A DNA stretch of 44,772 nucleotides from Saksenaea vasiformis B4078 (taxonomy: Eukaryota; Mucoromycota; Mucoromycetes; Mucorales; Saksenaeaceae), in assembly GCA_000697055.1 (NCBI GenBank), contig JNDT01001303.1:1-44772 (forward strand). The letters run 5' to 3'. The position numbers and the translations under genes are program-made. Shown one piece after another: positions 33,173 to 44,772 of this stretch. Position 1 is the first letter of the stretch. Each line of letters starts with the position of its first letter. The notes beneath the pieces are model-generated. The model was not told the origin of the DNA and made no database searches. It saw nothing but the letters and a program-made list of their open reading frames with translations.

Positions 33173-33978
33173 TCAAAATTTAAGACAACTGATGAGGAAA
33201 AAACCTATTAAGAATACTGCGGTAAAGAACTGAAGCAGAGGGAAACTTGTTCAGTATGTGTTTAAGACATGAGTATTTGAATACTTGCCATTGCTTTCGG
33301 TGTCAAAGGTTCTACGAATGCGTTGAAGAACTCGCCATATACGCGCATTACAATTTTTGCCCTGTATAATCTTAAGTATATGTGATTTGCATGTTTAGAC
33401 CTCTTGCTTACCTTCCTGAAAACACTGGAGTACGTTGCATACATGTGAATAAATAGGGTGATGTGTCAAGGATGAATTATGTATTAAATCAACAGTAGCG
33501 GATATAAAGCGTGATGAAAAGGATATTGTGCCCACTGCTCACAGTATGGCCTGAATAACGGCGATAGCGTATTCACTGCACATTGATTTTCTTGGTAATT
33601 TTTAAAACATTGTGCGTTTGCAATCTCAAGTACTAGCTTATACTTTTAGAAAACTTGGACGCGTTCATGCGCACTTGCCTTCAATTTCCTGTCTGACTTG
33701 TTCGTTCACTTCACGTGTCACTGTCCGTAATAGCAGTAGTAACCCAATGACAACCACTGCAAAACCAGTTGCAAAAACCAGTAAACGGATATAGCTTGGA
33801 TGATAGTATGATAAACATAGATTACACATCTACACTTGCCGACAATGTCTTACCTGGCCAAAGTCAGTAACATGTCAGGCAATGAGGCAGGCAGATTCGG
33901 AATAGTGCTGCTGTTCCTTGTCAGCCACGTTTCATGAGCGGCAGTATCTAATTTGCGTCGTTTGTTTGGGTACATCAT
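33173..33978 (-). CDS. BRL1: Brl1/Brr6-family nuclear-envelope protein, 6 exons with atypical introns
   Basis: The exons are 33978-33854, 33794-33679, 33632-33527, 33444-33412, 33361-33289 and 33229-33173, all in phase (169 aa). The protein starts MMYPNKRRKLD. It has a membrane segment (LLVFATGFAVVVIGLLLLLR) and the Cys-rich lumenal domain (NAQCFKNYQENQC, then YCEQWAQCMQRTP), the conserved FNAFVEPLTPKAM, and a second membrane segment (FFTAVFLIGFFLISC). The four Cys, the CMxRxP box and the FVEPxxxKxM box are the family hallmarks. Brl1/Brr6 sit in the nuclear envelope and help nuclear-pore assembly and lipid homeostasis. Intron 1 and intron 4 are GT-AG, introns 2 and 5 are GC-AG, and intron 3 is AT-AC (minor spliceosome). 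The gene ends 26 bp from the Dug2 stop, tail to tail. Assignment to BRL1 rather than BRR6 is not resolved. Confidence 0.85.
33445..33526 (-). other. U12-type AT-AC intron in the Brl1/Brr6 gene
   Basis: On the coding strand the 82-nt intron begins ATATCCTTTT and ends TTATTCAC. A branch-site match, ATCCTTGAC, lies so that its A is 21 nt from the 3' end. Splicing it out joins CEQWAQ to CMQRTP in phase, which recreates the conserved Cys box of the family. There is no AG near the required acceptor position, so an ordinary intron cannot explain the join. Confidence 0.85.
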
Positions 33979-35204
33979 TCAAAATGAAAAAAATGTTAAG
34001 ATTTCACGGACTTGTCCTTCCCTGTGTAGAAACTCTAATGGATTGCACTGGTGTCTCCGTTACACAGGTATTGCTTTTGCGGTTTCTGAATTTGCTTTAC
34101 CTTTGCGTCAGCTGCATGAAGGAATGCACTGCCTTAGGGGATAGAGGTTCTTCATGCTGCTAATAAGTACTAGCCACTGACAATTCGCCTGCTGGATGTT
34201 CAATTGACTCTTCTGGTCCGTTTTAATACGGCGTCTGCAAGACTACGGCCGTTACGCTAAGAAATGCATAGGTTATGTAATTGCAATCAATCACCAGTTA
34301 ATATCCATGGCAATGGATCCAAACGTGCCAACAGAATGCATCGAGTTCTTTGCGCATGTATGGCGAACAACGGCTTGTGGCGTCGTAATCGAGTCAAATG
34401 GAAATACACTACATCTAGGAAAGATGGTATTGAGACCTATAGGCAGGAAGCATGCATCCGCAGGTTTGACCGTCAAAGAAAAGGTAGTATTAGCGTTACG
34501 TTATCTGGGGGATGGAATAAAGTCTGGTTGTCGGAAAGTCAGGCAAGAAAACCGAGCAAGTCGATAGATGGATGCGAACGACGTAAAAAAAGAAAAAAAA
34601 AATAGCAGAGTGAAGCTGTACATGAATGTTAAGGCATTAGACCACGGGTGTAAACCAGATGGGCCATTTTGAAGCACAGGTCCACCTGTTGCGCAGTCGA
34701 CGATGGTAAAGCGTGTGAATGCGATGCTAGAGGGTCGTTGTCAATTTACTTGGATGCCACGATGAACTTCCCAGAAAACAGAATGTAAAATCGCTGCTGC
34801 AATGCAATATTCATTAATCATCAGCTTTTTTAACACATATCAATTACTAAACGATATAAGCGTTTATTAAAAATCTGACGTTAGATCTCTACATACAAAC
34901 AGGTCATGTTACTGTGGTCATATCAAACTAACAAGTTTTCTATTTTGTACAGTTTCCCTTCTATGGAAGCAACTGATCTTAATCTGTCGTTATTGGAATC
35001 GGCAAACATTTACATTTGGGAAATTTGAATATACGGCTTCCAGAAAGGGCCAATCTTCCAATCTTACCCCACTGGAAGTCCTAGTCCTTGGTATAGCGGA
35101 GTTTGCAGATTTTTGCTCATTTTTCAGCTACAGTCGCAGCCACAGTGAATCCATAAAAGTCCCACCGGATTGGCCAATTTGTTACAGTTAGGTGCCTGTT
35201 GACA
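33979..35204. other. Intergenic region with one weak open frame
   Basis: A frame at 34307-34567 (+) starts MAMDPNVPTECIEFFAHVW and has a possible helix-turn-helix-like stretch (LTVKEKVVLALRYLGDG, then SGCRKVRQE), slightly reminiscent of transposase DNA-binding domains. It has no partner domain and I do not call it a gene. The rest is AT-rich and should hold the promoters of the divergent Brl1/Brr6 and helicase genes. Confidence 0.35.
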
Positions 35205-37604
<2,400 letters not shown>

Positions 37605-38084
37605 GTAGCCATTTGTAATGATTAAATGAAACAGACGTGACCATAGCAAGGTCTACGGCTTAATTGTTTAGACTGAACAGGACGTGTACTGATTAAAAGG
37701 CTAGCTTATATTAATGTACTGCTCGTAGAAGTTAGATACATTATTCCTAGGTAGATGATAGTTATACTAAAGTGTTCTATCTGGCTAGAGTAAGGCTCGA
37801 GGAGAACGGATGATCCCCATTGTGAGAATGATTGCCACAGTTAAACGGCTGAACATTTACCGCCGTGAATTTTCATCAACCGAAATGCAGCTGTGTGCTC
37901 ATGTGATTAAAGACAATGCAAGTCTGTGGCAGGCTCTCTCTTTCGCTCATGAAGCGACGGCATCGTTCTTTGCGATATTATCAGTGATAAAGGACCTTTT
38001 TTATTTTCACCGGTTGACTTTTCCTTTTCCTATTTGTTTTCCGTACAACATTTTATACCAGTTACGGCCACTGTCATTCTAGCC
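37605..38084. other. Intergenic spacer between helicase and Atg4
   Basis: It contains the helicase 3' flank and the Atg4 promoter. The open frame at 37810-38082 shows no motif. A pyrimidine-rich tract (38000-38040) precedes the Atg4 start. Confidence 0.5.
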
Positions 38085-40068
38085 ATGGACACTTCTCTAC
38101 CGACGGCATCGATTGACACTGTGGAACAAAAGCTAAGAAGTAACGACGATTCCAAAGATTTTCAGGGTTCGCCTTGGACGAAGGGAAAAAGCACAGCAAC
38201 AACCATGGCGACGACAACAGACACACCAAAGGCTAGTGTCAGTGCATCCGATCTGCCGCAGCCACACAATTCCAACCACCTTAGTTCGGCACCTTTCAAA
38301 GATAAACTGATCACCAATTCGTCTTATCTTGCTGCGGAAATACCACTAAAACTGGGGCACTTCGTGTCCAATATGTGGACGTCTGGTTCTGAACTATCAA
38401 GTTCATTTTTCCTGCAGCGCTCCGAAGAAAACAAAGACCGATTGCTTTGGCTGCTTGGAAAACAATATGAGATGCCAGATAACCAAATTAAAATGCAGAA
38501 TGATATGTTGGATGCCCAGAAAGACAATATGTTTAGTTCAAGCGATGTGAGTGAACCTCTTCAAGAAGACGATGAGCCGGTAAAGCGGCCGACCTTTACT
38601 ATGTCTTTGCTTTGGCCACCCGATTTCTACGAAGACTTTACGTCTCGTTTGTGGATGACTTACCGTCATAATTATCCACCAATACGACCATCAAGCCACA
38701 AGACGGATATTGGTTGGGGATGCATGCTCCGCAGTGGACAAAGTCTGTTGGCCAATGCGCTTGTGATCCACTTCTTAGGCAGAGGTAAGCATCACTCAGG
38801 TCATACTAAGTTTTAGTTTGGTGTCCCAACTATATTTGAATAGAATGGAGATGCTCTAACAACATCGACGCAACAAAGAAGGAATATCAAAAGGTAAATG
38901 AAGAGAGGAAAGGTGTGAGAGACAGTCAAACGAACGTGGCATAGATTGTTCATTGGTTTTTGGATGAACTTTCACCTCGAGCCCCATTTTCGATCCATCG
39001 CATTGCTCTCCTGGGAAAACAACTTGGAAAGAATATCGGAGAGTGGTTCGGTCCGAGTACAATCAGTCAGGTGATACAGTAAGTGATCAGCAAGACGTTT
39101 TTCGATTGGCACCAAGCAGTTTGTCAAAGGGCACTTGTCTCGGACTATCCTTCAGCCAAACTGGCTGTATATATTGCTACAGACGGCGTTGTCTATCGAG
39201 ATGCTGTACATGATGTAGCAACTGGCAAGAAACCACGCGGTGAGCTTGGATGTCTGTCAACGCGGACACAACATAGCAAGATGGATGATCGAGAAGAAGC
39301 ACGTACAATCTATCATCGATTCAGTCCAATGAGCCACGGTAGTGTGGACAATTATACGGGATTTAAATCCGTTCTGGTTCTCGTTGCGATCCGGCTGGGA
39401 ATCGATAATCTACATCCTGCATACTACCCAGCTCTCAAGGTATGACATCATACCGTGTTCCTGAAAAATATCTTATTGCTTCGCAATTTAGGCTTGCTTT
39501 AAATTGCCCAACTTTGTTGGTATTGCAGGGTAACGTGATACATTGGCTATCAGGAAAGAGCCTGGTTCTAAAAATGAGTTGTCCAGAGGTCGGCCAAACT
39601 CTTCCTTATATTTCATGGGACTTCAAGGCGATGAACTTATCTACCTTGATCCTCACTTCTCGAGGCCAGCACTGGAAACTAAAAAACTAGAAGATTATAC
39701 AGACGCGGTAAAGGGCAACAAACATACTCGAATAGTGACTTAGCATGATTTAGGAATTCGCGACGTACCACTGCACAATTCCACGTCGGATTTCTATCGC
39801 TAACATTGACCCTTCTATGCTTCTGGGTTTCTATTGTCGCACAGAAGAGGAGTTTGATATATTCTGTGATCAAATACAAGAAGTAAGAAAAGCAAACGAA
39901 GAGTGTCCTGCTTTAACATCAATACAGATTGCCAAATGTTATACCCCGATCTTTACAATTGAGAAGCGAGCACCAGAATACGATGAAGACGTACGGAGTG
40001 AGAATGATTTTGGTGTAGTTAGCGAAGATGAAGATAACAGCGGCGACAGCGAAGACGGTCTGAAATAG
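38085..40068 (+). CDS. ATG4: Atg4 autophagy cysteine protease (peptidase C54), 7 exons
   Basis: The exons are 38085-38784, 38844-38893, 38945-39078, 39130-39439, 39492-39529, 39587-39707 and 39754-40068, in phase (555 aa). The N-terminal 165 residues are Ser/Thr-rich and disordered. The protease starts PPDFYEDFTSRLWMTYRHNY, then DIGWGCMLRSGQ with the catalytic Cys (about C213), SVLVLVAIRLGIDNL, GIAGGRPNSSLYFMGLQGDE and IYLDPHFSRPA, which holds the catalytic Asp and His (about 432 and 434). Atg4 trims the C-terminus of Atg8 and later frees it from lipid in autophagy, in the cytosol. The tail is acidic with DFGVVSEDED, a possible Atg8-interacting (LIR) motif. The fourth acceptor (39129) is the one that keeps SDYPSAKLAVYIATDG in frame. 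Confidence 0.93.
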
Positions 40069-40640
40069 TGTCTTCATATACTGTTTATTGAACAAATCTT
40101 TACGTTACTCTAAATAAATTCTACGTCCATGAAGAACCAGGTTTGCGCTATGGAAGGAATTAAATATGCGGGTCATGAGTTAATGCGCTGGCGACAATAC
40201 AATGCTCTATTTACATCAACTTGGTCCCCAGATGGAGGCGAGTTTATTCGAGCAGCATAAGGGATCCGTCCATGGTTAGGTAAATGAATACTTAGATAGT
40301 GTATTCAACTCCCCGAAGGGCATAGCCACCTAACGATAGCAGCCTGTCTCGCATCTGATGCAGTGGGGGCGGAAAGGCGGAGCATACTGAGAAATCGTTA
40401 CTGAAGTCCCTCGATGCAAAGGTCAGGTTATCCAGATGCGGACTAAACTAAATGAACCGCACAAAGGCTCATCACTTCGCTATGCAAAATTATTCAAGTT
40501 GGGCGCGTAAGAATGTTTAGTCGACGCAAAGGTTGATTGAAAATCTGTATATTTTCACGTAGTGCTTATAAGTATTCAAGTGTATGTCGGAAAAAAAACA
40601 AAAAAAGAAAAAAGGAATCTGAATGCGATGGAGGGAATGA
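40069..40640. other. Convergent intergenic spacer
   Basis: Atg4 (+) and Med9 (-) both end in this spacer. It has no open frame of note, no repeat and no tRNA that I can recognise. Confidence 0.5.
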
Positions 40641-40982
40641 CTAAGAGGGAGATGAACTATTAAATGTCGGTAATGCTAGGTACCGACGAAATTGTTCTTT
40701 CTTGCTGTTGAGAATGGCCTGTTCATGTGCAAGGATTTCTTCTTGTTCCTCTTTGACGTACTGTAAACCGGGTAACTCTTCCAGAACGCGGCGACCATGT
40801 TGAAAACGTTCGTCTAATTGAGTCATTGCTTTGCCAACTTCATCCTGTTGTGATCCAGACAGGATGAGATCAACAATATGCTTAAAGTCCTGTAGAAATG
40901 AGAAGTCGCTCTTTTTAAAAGGCGGTCGAGGCGAATCCATGACGAAAGGATTTGCCTTCGGACAGCCAAAGCCGTCCATCAT
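40641..40982 (-). CDS. MED9: Mediator subunit 9 (Med9)
   Basis: This is a single-exon frame of 113 aa. It reads MDSPRPPFKKSDFSFLQDFK, then a long helix, ending with HGRRVLEELPGLQYVKEEQ and LNSKKEQFRRYLAL. The pattern F-x-FL near the N-terminus, followed by a helical block with REVLEELPGL-x-(3-5)-EEQ, is that of Med9/Cse2, a small subunit of the middle module of Mediator. Mediator links activators to RNA polymerase II in the nucleus. The family is short and poorly conserved, so the call is probable. The first Met (40982) is used; the Met at VMDSPRPP could be the real start. Confidence 0.7.
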   Translation of the reverse strand: MMDGFGCPKANPFVMDSPRPPFKKSDFSFLQDFKHIVDLILSGSQQDEVGKAMTQLDERFQHGRRVLEELPGLQYVKEEQEEILAHEQAILNSKKEQFRRYLALPTFNSSSPS

Positions 40983-41745
40983 CAGCCTTCTTTTGACCGC
41001 GTGACTACGATGACCTATGGTGCACTGTTTTGAAGTCAGCTAATAGTATAAAAAGCTTAAAAACCTACCCTTAACTGGTGACGCATGGTATTAAAAATGG
41101 TATCCAGTATAGAATTGACTGGGATGACTTTTCTGATAGATGAATGACTTGTGAAGTATGAAAGATGTTATCAGAAGATTCTGTATGGGATAAATGCTTA
41201 TCTTTGTAAAACCGGATGTTCACGGCAACAGTTAAGCATCCACTTTTTCGCCATACTTGTGCATCTGTGGATGATATACAATACTTTAGTTGTACGGTTC
41301 TTACAAAGATGACGCTTACCCTGGAGAAACATTTGGGAGAATAAAGAAGGAAAGAAAGTTTTCAATCATTTTGTTGTCCCCAAAAAAATTGTTGGGACTG
41401 GTACCATAGAACAGTAATGCAATGTAAGCAACTGTCAGAGGATAAAGTATGCTGAATGGTAGCGATTACTGTAGGCTGATTTATTACCAGAAGAGAGTGA
41501 AAAAGAGCAAAAAGAAAAGATAACACAAGTTTGTACACAGTATATCGTAATATGAAACGGTTAGAAGACAATCAAACAATAGAGCGAAAAATCAGTCATA
41601 GTTAAAGAATGCATAATCTGTTCATTCCCACACTCTCACACCAATCAAGTACAGTTCTAGCATAAATCATGAAAAAAATGAACAGGAAAAGAAAATGGAG
41701 AATATATGACTCTGATATATCGACAATAGCAATATAATTTTTTCA
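40983..41745. other. Med9 upstream region and Fanzor 3' flank
   Basis: The minus-strand Fanzor ends at 41746, so its guide (omega) RNA, if any, would be expected around and just beyond this point, in about 41.5-41.75 kb. I see AT-rich sequence and no hairpin that I could defend by eye. The open frame at 41362-41571 has no motif. Confidence 0.4.
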
Positions 41746-44700
41746 TTAGTTGACCGCTCTGTGGGGGTCGAAGGGTGGCAAAGTCGTGCCAGTAACGAGG
41801 AGACTTCCGCCGGCGACAGCAATCGCAAGAGCTGCCTGCGTGTCTCTGTTCTTTGTTGCGTATCCTTTTCGGAACGACCAGCACTCCGGGTTAACGCAGG
41901 TTAGCGTCCCGTTGTTCGACACGAGTTTTTCCTTGCCATCGATCATTTTCCTTTCTTTGCCACGGCTACTGGTGCGTAGCAATATATGCATGTTTTTGAG
42001 GTACGATGCTCGTTTGTCATTGCCACAATGGTAGCGTGCCGATGCGCATCCCTCAGCTTGCGTCCTCCTCGACGAGAATGCCCCTTTATTCGCGAGCAGA
42101 CTCCTGTCCCGCTTACGCCAATACACATGATTGGCTGCACATTTGCGGTGGTTCCTACCACACGAACGTACGCTCTTTCTTCTGCAGCCAATATTTCTAC
42201 ACCGCGTGAGTTCCGAATATCCTGGTTTCTTTGTCGTTTTTCAGCCTGTTTCGAATGGTAGAAATCCCGAAGGGTGCTTCTGTTCTGTCTCCTCACCTAA
42301 ATTGAAATTAATATACTTCAAAGATTCTCGAAAGTACCTGTTCACATTGAACCACATCTTCGACCGTTTTTGCTCTCGATATACTGTTCTTGCCAAGTAA
42401 TTCCTCGATTTCTCCCACGTTCTTCTTCTACAGAAAAAGATGCGAAATGAGATATGCAGTGATACAGGGCCGGTTTCACCTTTTTTGCAATCTCTCTACT
42501 CCTTGCGTGTCTTCTGCTAAAAGTAACCTCGTCGAGTTTCTCTGCCGTTATGGTGTATGGCTCAGGTAGCCGATACATATCTCTCACGATTCCGGGGGAT
42601 TCGTACATGCTGATATGTTTCTGCAGGTCTTCCATGCTCAATGCCACCGTCTGCGACATTACGCACACGCCATAGTCTGTGCCACCAAACGTCAAGTTGC
42701 TGTTTGGAGCAGAAGCACGTATAAAATCCGATAGGTCAATGTCTTTAGCGAAATCTTCACATAAAGGTTTCGCAGGAGTAGGCTTTGATATCTTCCTCTT
42801 TTTTGAGCGGTTTTGCGATTTTGAACGCTTTTGCGATCTTTTCTGTCTTCGTGATTTTTTCTGTTTGTCTTGTTCTGCATGCTATTTAATATGAACACAA
42901 TTAGAGTTTGAGTGGTATCATCCATACGTACTTTTTGCGCAACGTATTTTTTGTGCTTTAGTTCTCCTACTTCCTTCAGCTCTTTTCCAAGCTTCAGCTG
43001 CAATTCATTCCGAGCTTTCTTAAAAGCCTTCAACGTCTTGTACACGTCTAAATTGCGCTCTTGGTTGTTCCCCTTCTGCTTTTGCTTAGCGATTCTTATT
43101 TTTTCGTTCGACCCTTTGATCTCCTTCTGGAGTTGCCTGATAGTCTTCTCTTTTTCGGAAATTTGTAATGTCAGAACATCGACATCAGGAAGACTTTTTA
43201 CAGTCACTTCCTCCGTGGCAAGTGATCCTCTGGGCCTTTTTCGCTTCTTTTCATATTGCGATTCGAGCGTCCTTTTGCGGGTCTCTCCATCTAGTATGGC
43301 TATTCTGCCTGGGGTCATTGTAATTCTATTCCGGAATCGGAGACCATGACTGTCGCAAACTTGGAGAACTTTCGATTCGTCAAAAAATGCAAACATCATT
43401 GCATCTTGATTTTTGCGAGCCAACGGGATCGAACTGATTATTTCATTTCTCTTACTGATAATATCAAATTTCCCTGTAGCCGATCCGAACAACTCGTACA
43501 TTGTTGCGGCGTCCAACGCAAGGACATGTATGCTTGCTGAGCTTATTTCTGGGCATATCACCCTCGTGAATTGAGGGTAACCCGTAGCTCTCAAAATGGA
43601 ATTCGCCAAGACCACGAACGGAATCCTCAGTGAAATATGCTCCTCCACGTAGGCGGGGTTATCCTCTGTCTTCGGTATGTATGGACGTAGAATGTTGCAA
43701 ATGAGGATGATGATATCGATTTCTTTTTTCGATAGATCTTTTGTATGTGAACATTTTTTGACATCGGCTTCTTTAACGTCATTTTCAATCGTGGAATCTT
43801 GGAGTAATCGTTTTGTCAAACCTTTAAGGACATTTAGCCGCGCTCTGGAGGGCTCCTTCTCTGTCTGTTTCTCTTCTTTTTGCTTTCCCTTGATCTGCTC
43901 TTTCTGTTGTTCTTTCCCTTCCTCCTCCTCTTGCTCCTCCTCTTCAATTATATCCATTATTTGCTCATCGGAAAGTTCGTCTCTGAAGAGACTATCGATA
44001 AGAAGGTTCTATATGATAAAGTTAATAATCTAAGGTATAAGGTATTTTTATACTTTTTCATCAACTCTCGAGCTCTTCAAATCATCTTCCTTCTCCACGG
44101 TTCCATCGGCGCCCTTCTGGAGGCGCAGCAAGCATTCTTGTAGACCTTTTAATTCTTGAGCGAAGTTGTCAATGACGCGTTCCTTGTCTGAATGTTGGTT
44201 CAGAGTTCTTGCAAGCTCTTCCATTTTGCCTTTGATGCGGCTTTTGTAATACTTGCGACGTTTGAAGTTGCTAACCACTTGTTGGCGTGACCTCTTTTGA
44301 TCCTTCTTTTGCTCCCTTCTGTTTGTAGCCTCTCCATGTACTTTTGCTCTCTTCTGGGAGCAAGGTGGATACGAAGAAGGATTCGCACTACATACTCAAG
44401 TAATGCACCGAAAATGGACCCTTGCCATATGTTCTGCAAGTTGACAGAAAACATCTTGCATGCGTGACTAATAGTATCTGAAATACCAGAAGGGGATCGA
44501 GGAAGCGTTGTCAATGTCTTGGATGTCAACGTCTCCCACGTCGAATGATTTTTAGACCGGTTTTTACCTGTGCCTAAGTAAAAACTGTGAAGGAAACTGA
44601 CATGCTCCCTGAAGAAAATTTCCTTGAGATCATCTCGTCCTCTCTCGCCAGCGGACCTGACACGTTCCTTTAATCCTTGTTGAAGGGGGATAACCGCAAC

Positions 44701-44766
44701 TTTCCCTTCACTATTGACTGCATCATGATCCCGTAGCTTGAAAGACTTTGGTAGGATATCGGACAT
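41746..44766 (-). CDS. Fanzor (eukaryotic TnpB-like, putative RNA-guided nuclease), with a frame break near the 3' end
   Basis: Modelled exons are 44766-44342, 44270-44054, 44008-42932, 42881-42480, 42427-42338 and 42296-41746, about 920 codons. The introns of 41-71 nt fit phase. Family features are a basic helical N-terminal part (SNFKRRKYYKSRIKGKMEEL), a Glu/Lys-rich and then Arg/Lys-rich middle, a RuvC-I motif TFGGTDYGV (Asp about 642), NEHRTSKTCIYC with a conserved Glu and the first zinc pair, the second zinc pair CVNPEC, and RuvC-III NRDTQAALAIAVAG. The last exon changes frame between 41960 and 41980: TSKTCIYCYAPVA is in one frame and GKERKMIDGKEKL onward in another, with no room for an intron. 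This copy is therefore damaged, or the sequence has a one-base error. The first intron (44271-44341) is phase-compatible but could instead be a second frameshift. The gene may extend beyond the window. Fanzors are often carried by eukaryotic transposons; no element ends are seen. Confidence 0.82.
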
Positions 44767-44772
44767 GACGAA

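Noticed and set aside
34307..34567. 86-codon ORF as a transposase DNA-binding domain
   Set aside because: The helix-turn-helix resemblance is slight, there is no catalytic domain nearby, and no terminal repeats are visible.
40069..40640. Non-coding RNA between Atg4 and Med9
   Set aside because: Some short self-complementary stretches exist, but no conserved RNA family could be recognised by eye.
42912..43349. 145-codon plus-strand ORF
   Set aside because: It is antisense to the Lys/Glu-rich coiled-coil part of the Fanzor gene. Hydrophobic Phe/Ser-rich composition is the expected shadow.

Overview
The window reads as nuclear DNA of an early-diverging filamentous fungus, most likely Mucoromycota/Mucorales-like. 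The reasons are: genes broken by many very short GT-AG introns (about 40-60 nt), fungal housekeeping families (Dug2, Ssh4/Ear1, Brl1/Brr6, Atg4, Med9, DDX41-type helicase, PRCC), a HET-domain gene, and a minor-spliceosome (AT-AC) intron. No rRNA, CRISPR array or bacterial operon is visible. All exon models were spliced by hand and checked for reading phase; none has transcript support.

Layout. 1-3.7 kb: edge of a minus-strand gene, then a repeat-rich stretch with an inverted-repeat element, a tRNA-like head with tandem repeats, and decayed coding fragments. 3.8-5.1 kb: zinc polyol (sorbitol/xylitol-type) dehydrogenase (+). 5.4-6.7 kb: PRCC-family protein (-). 7.5-9.2 kb: HET-domain protein (-) interrupted by one in-frame stop. 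10.65-14.29 kb: a spliced bacterial-type (type IIG-like) N6-adenine DNA methyltransferase with a C-terminal target-recognition region (+). 15.15-16.33 kb: Ssh4/Ear1-type SPRY adaptor (-). 16.6-19 kb: mostly empty, two possible small genes. 19.5-21.0 kb: unknown membrane protein (-). 21-24.5 kb: gene-poor, with possible transposon relics. 24.6-25.4 kb: unknown 212-aa protein (-). 27.2-28.9 kb: bHLH-zipper transcription factor (+). 29.5-33.1 kb: Dug2 with 22 exons (+). 33.2-34.0 kb: Brl1/Brr6 (-), tail to tail with Dug2. 35.2-37.6 kb: DDX41-type DEAD-box helicase (+). 38.1-40.1 kb: Atg4 protease (+). 40.6-41.0 kb: Med9 (-). 41.7-44.77 kb: a Fanzor (eukaryotic TnpB-like, RNA-guided nuclease family) gene (-), with a frame break near its 3' end.

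The most interesting items are (i) the intron-bearing bacterial-type adenine methyltransferase in a lineage known for abundant 6mA, (ii) the Fanzor copy, and (iii) the Brl1/Brr6 gene, invisible to a simple ORF scan, which carries an AT-AC U12-type intron plus two GC-AG introns. The housekeeping genes do not form one pathway; the gene-poor islands around the methyltransferase, the HET gene and the Fanzor look like accessory DNA.
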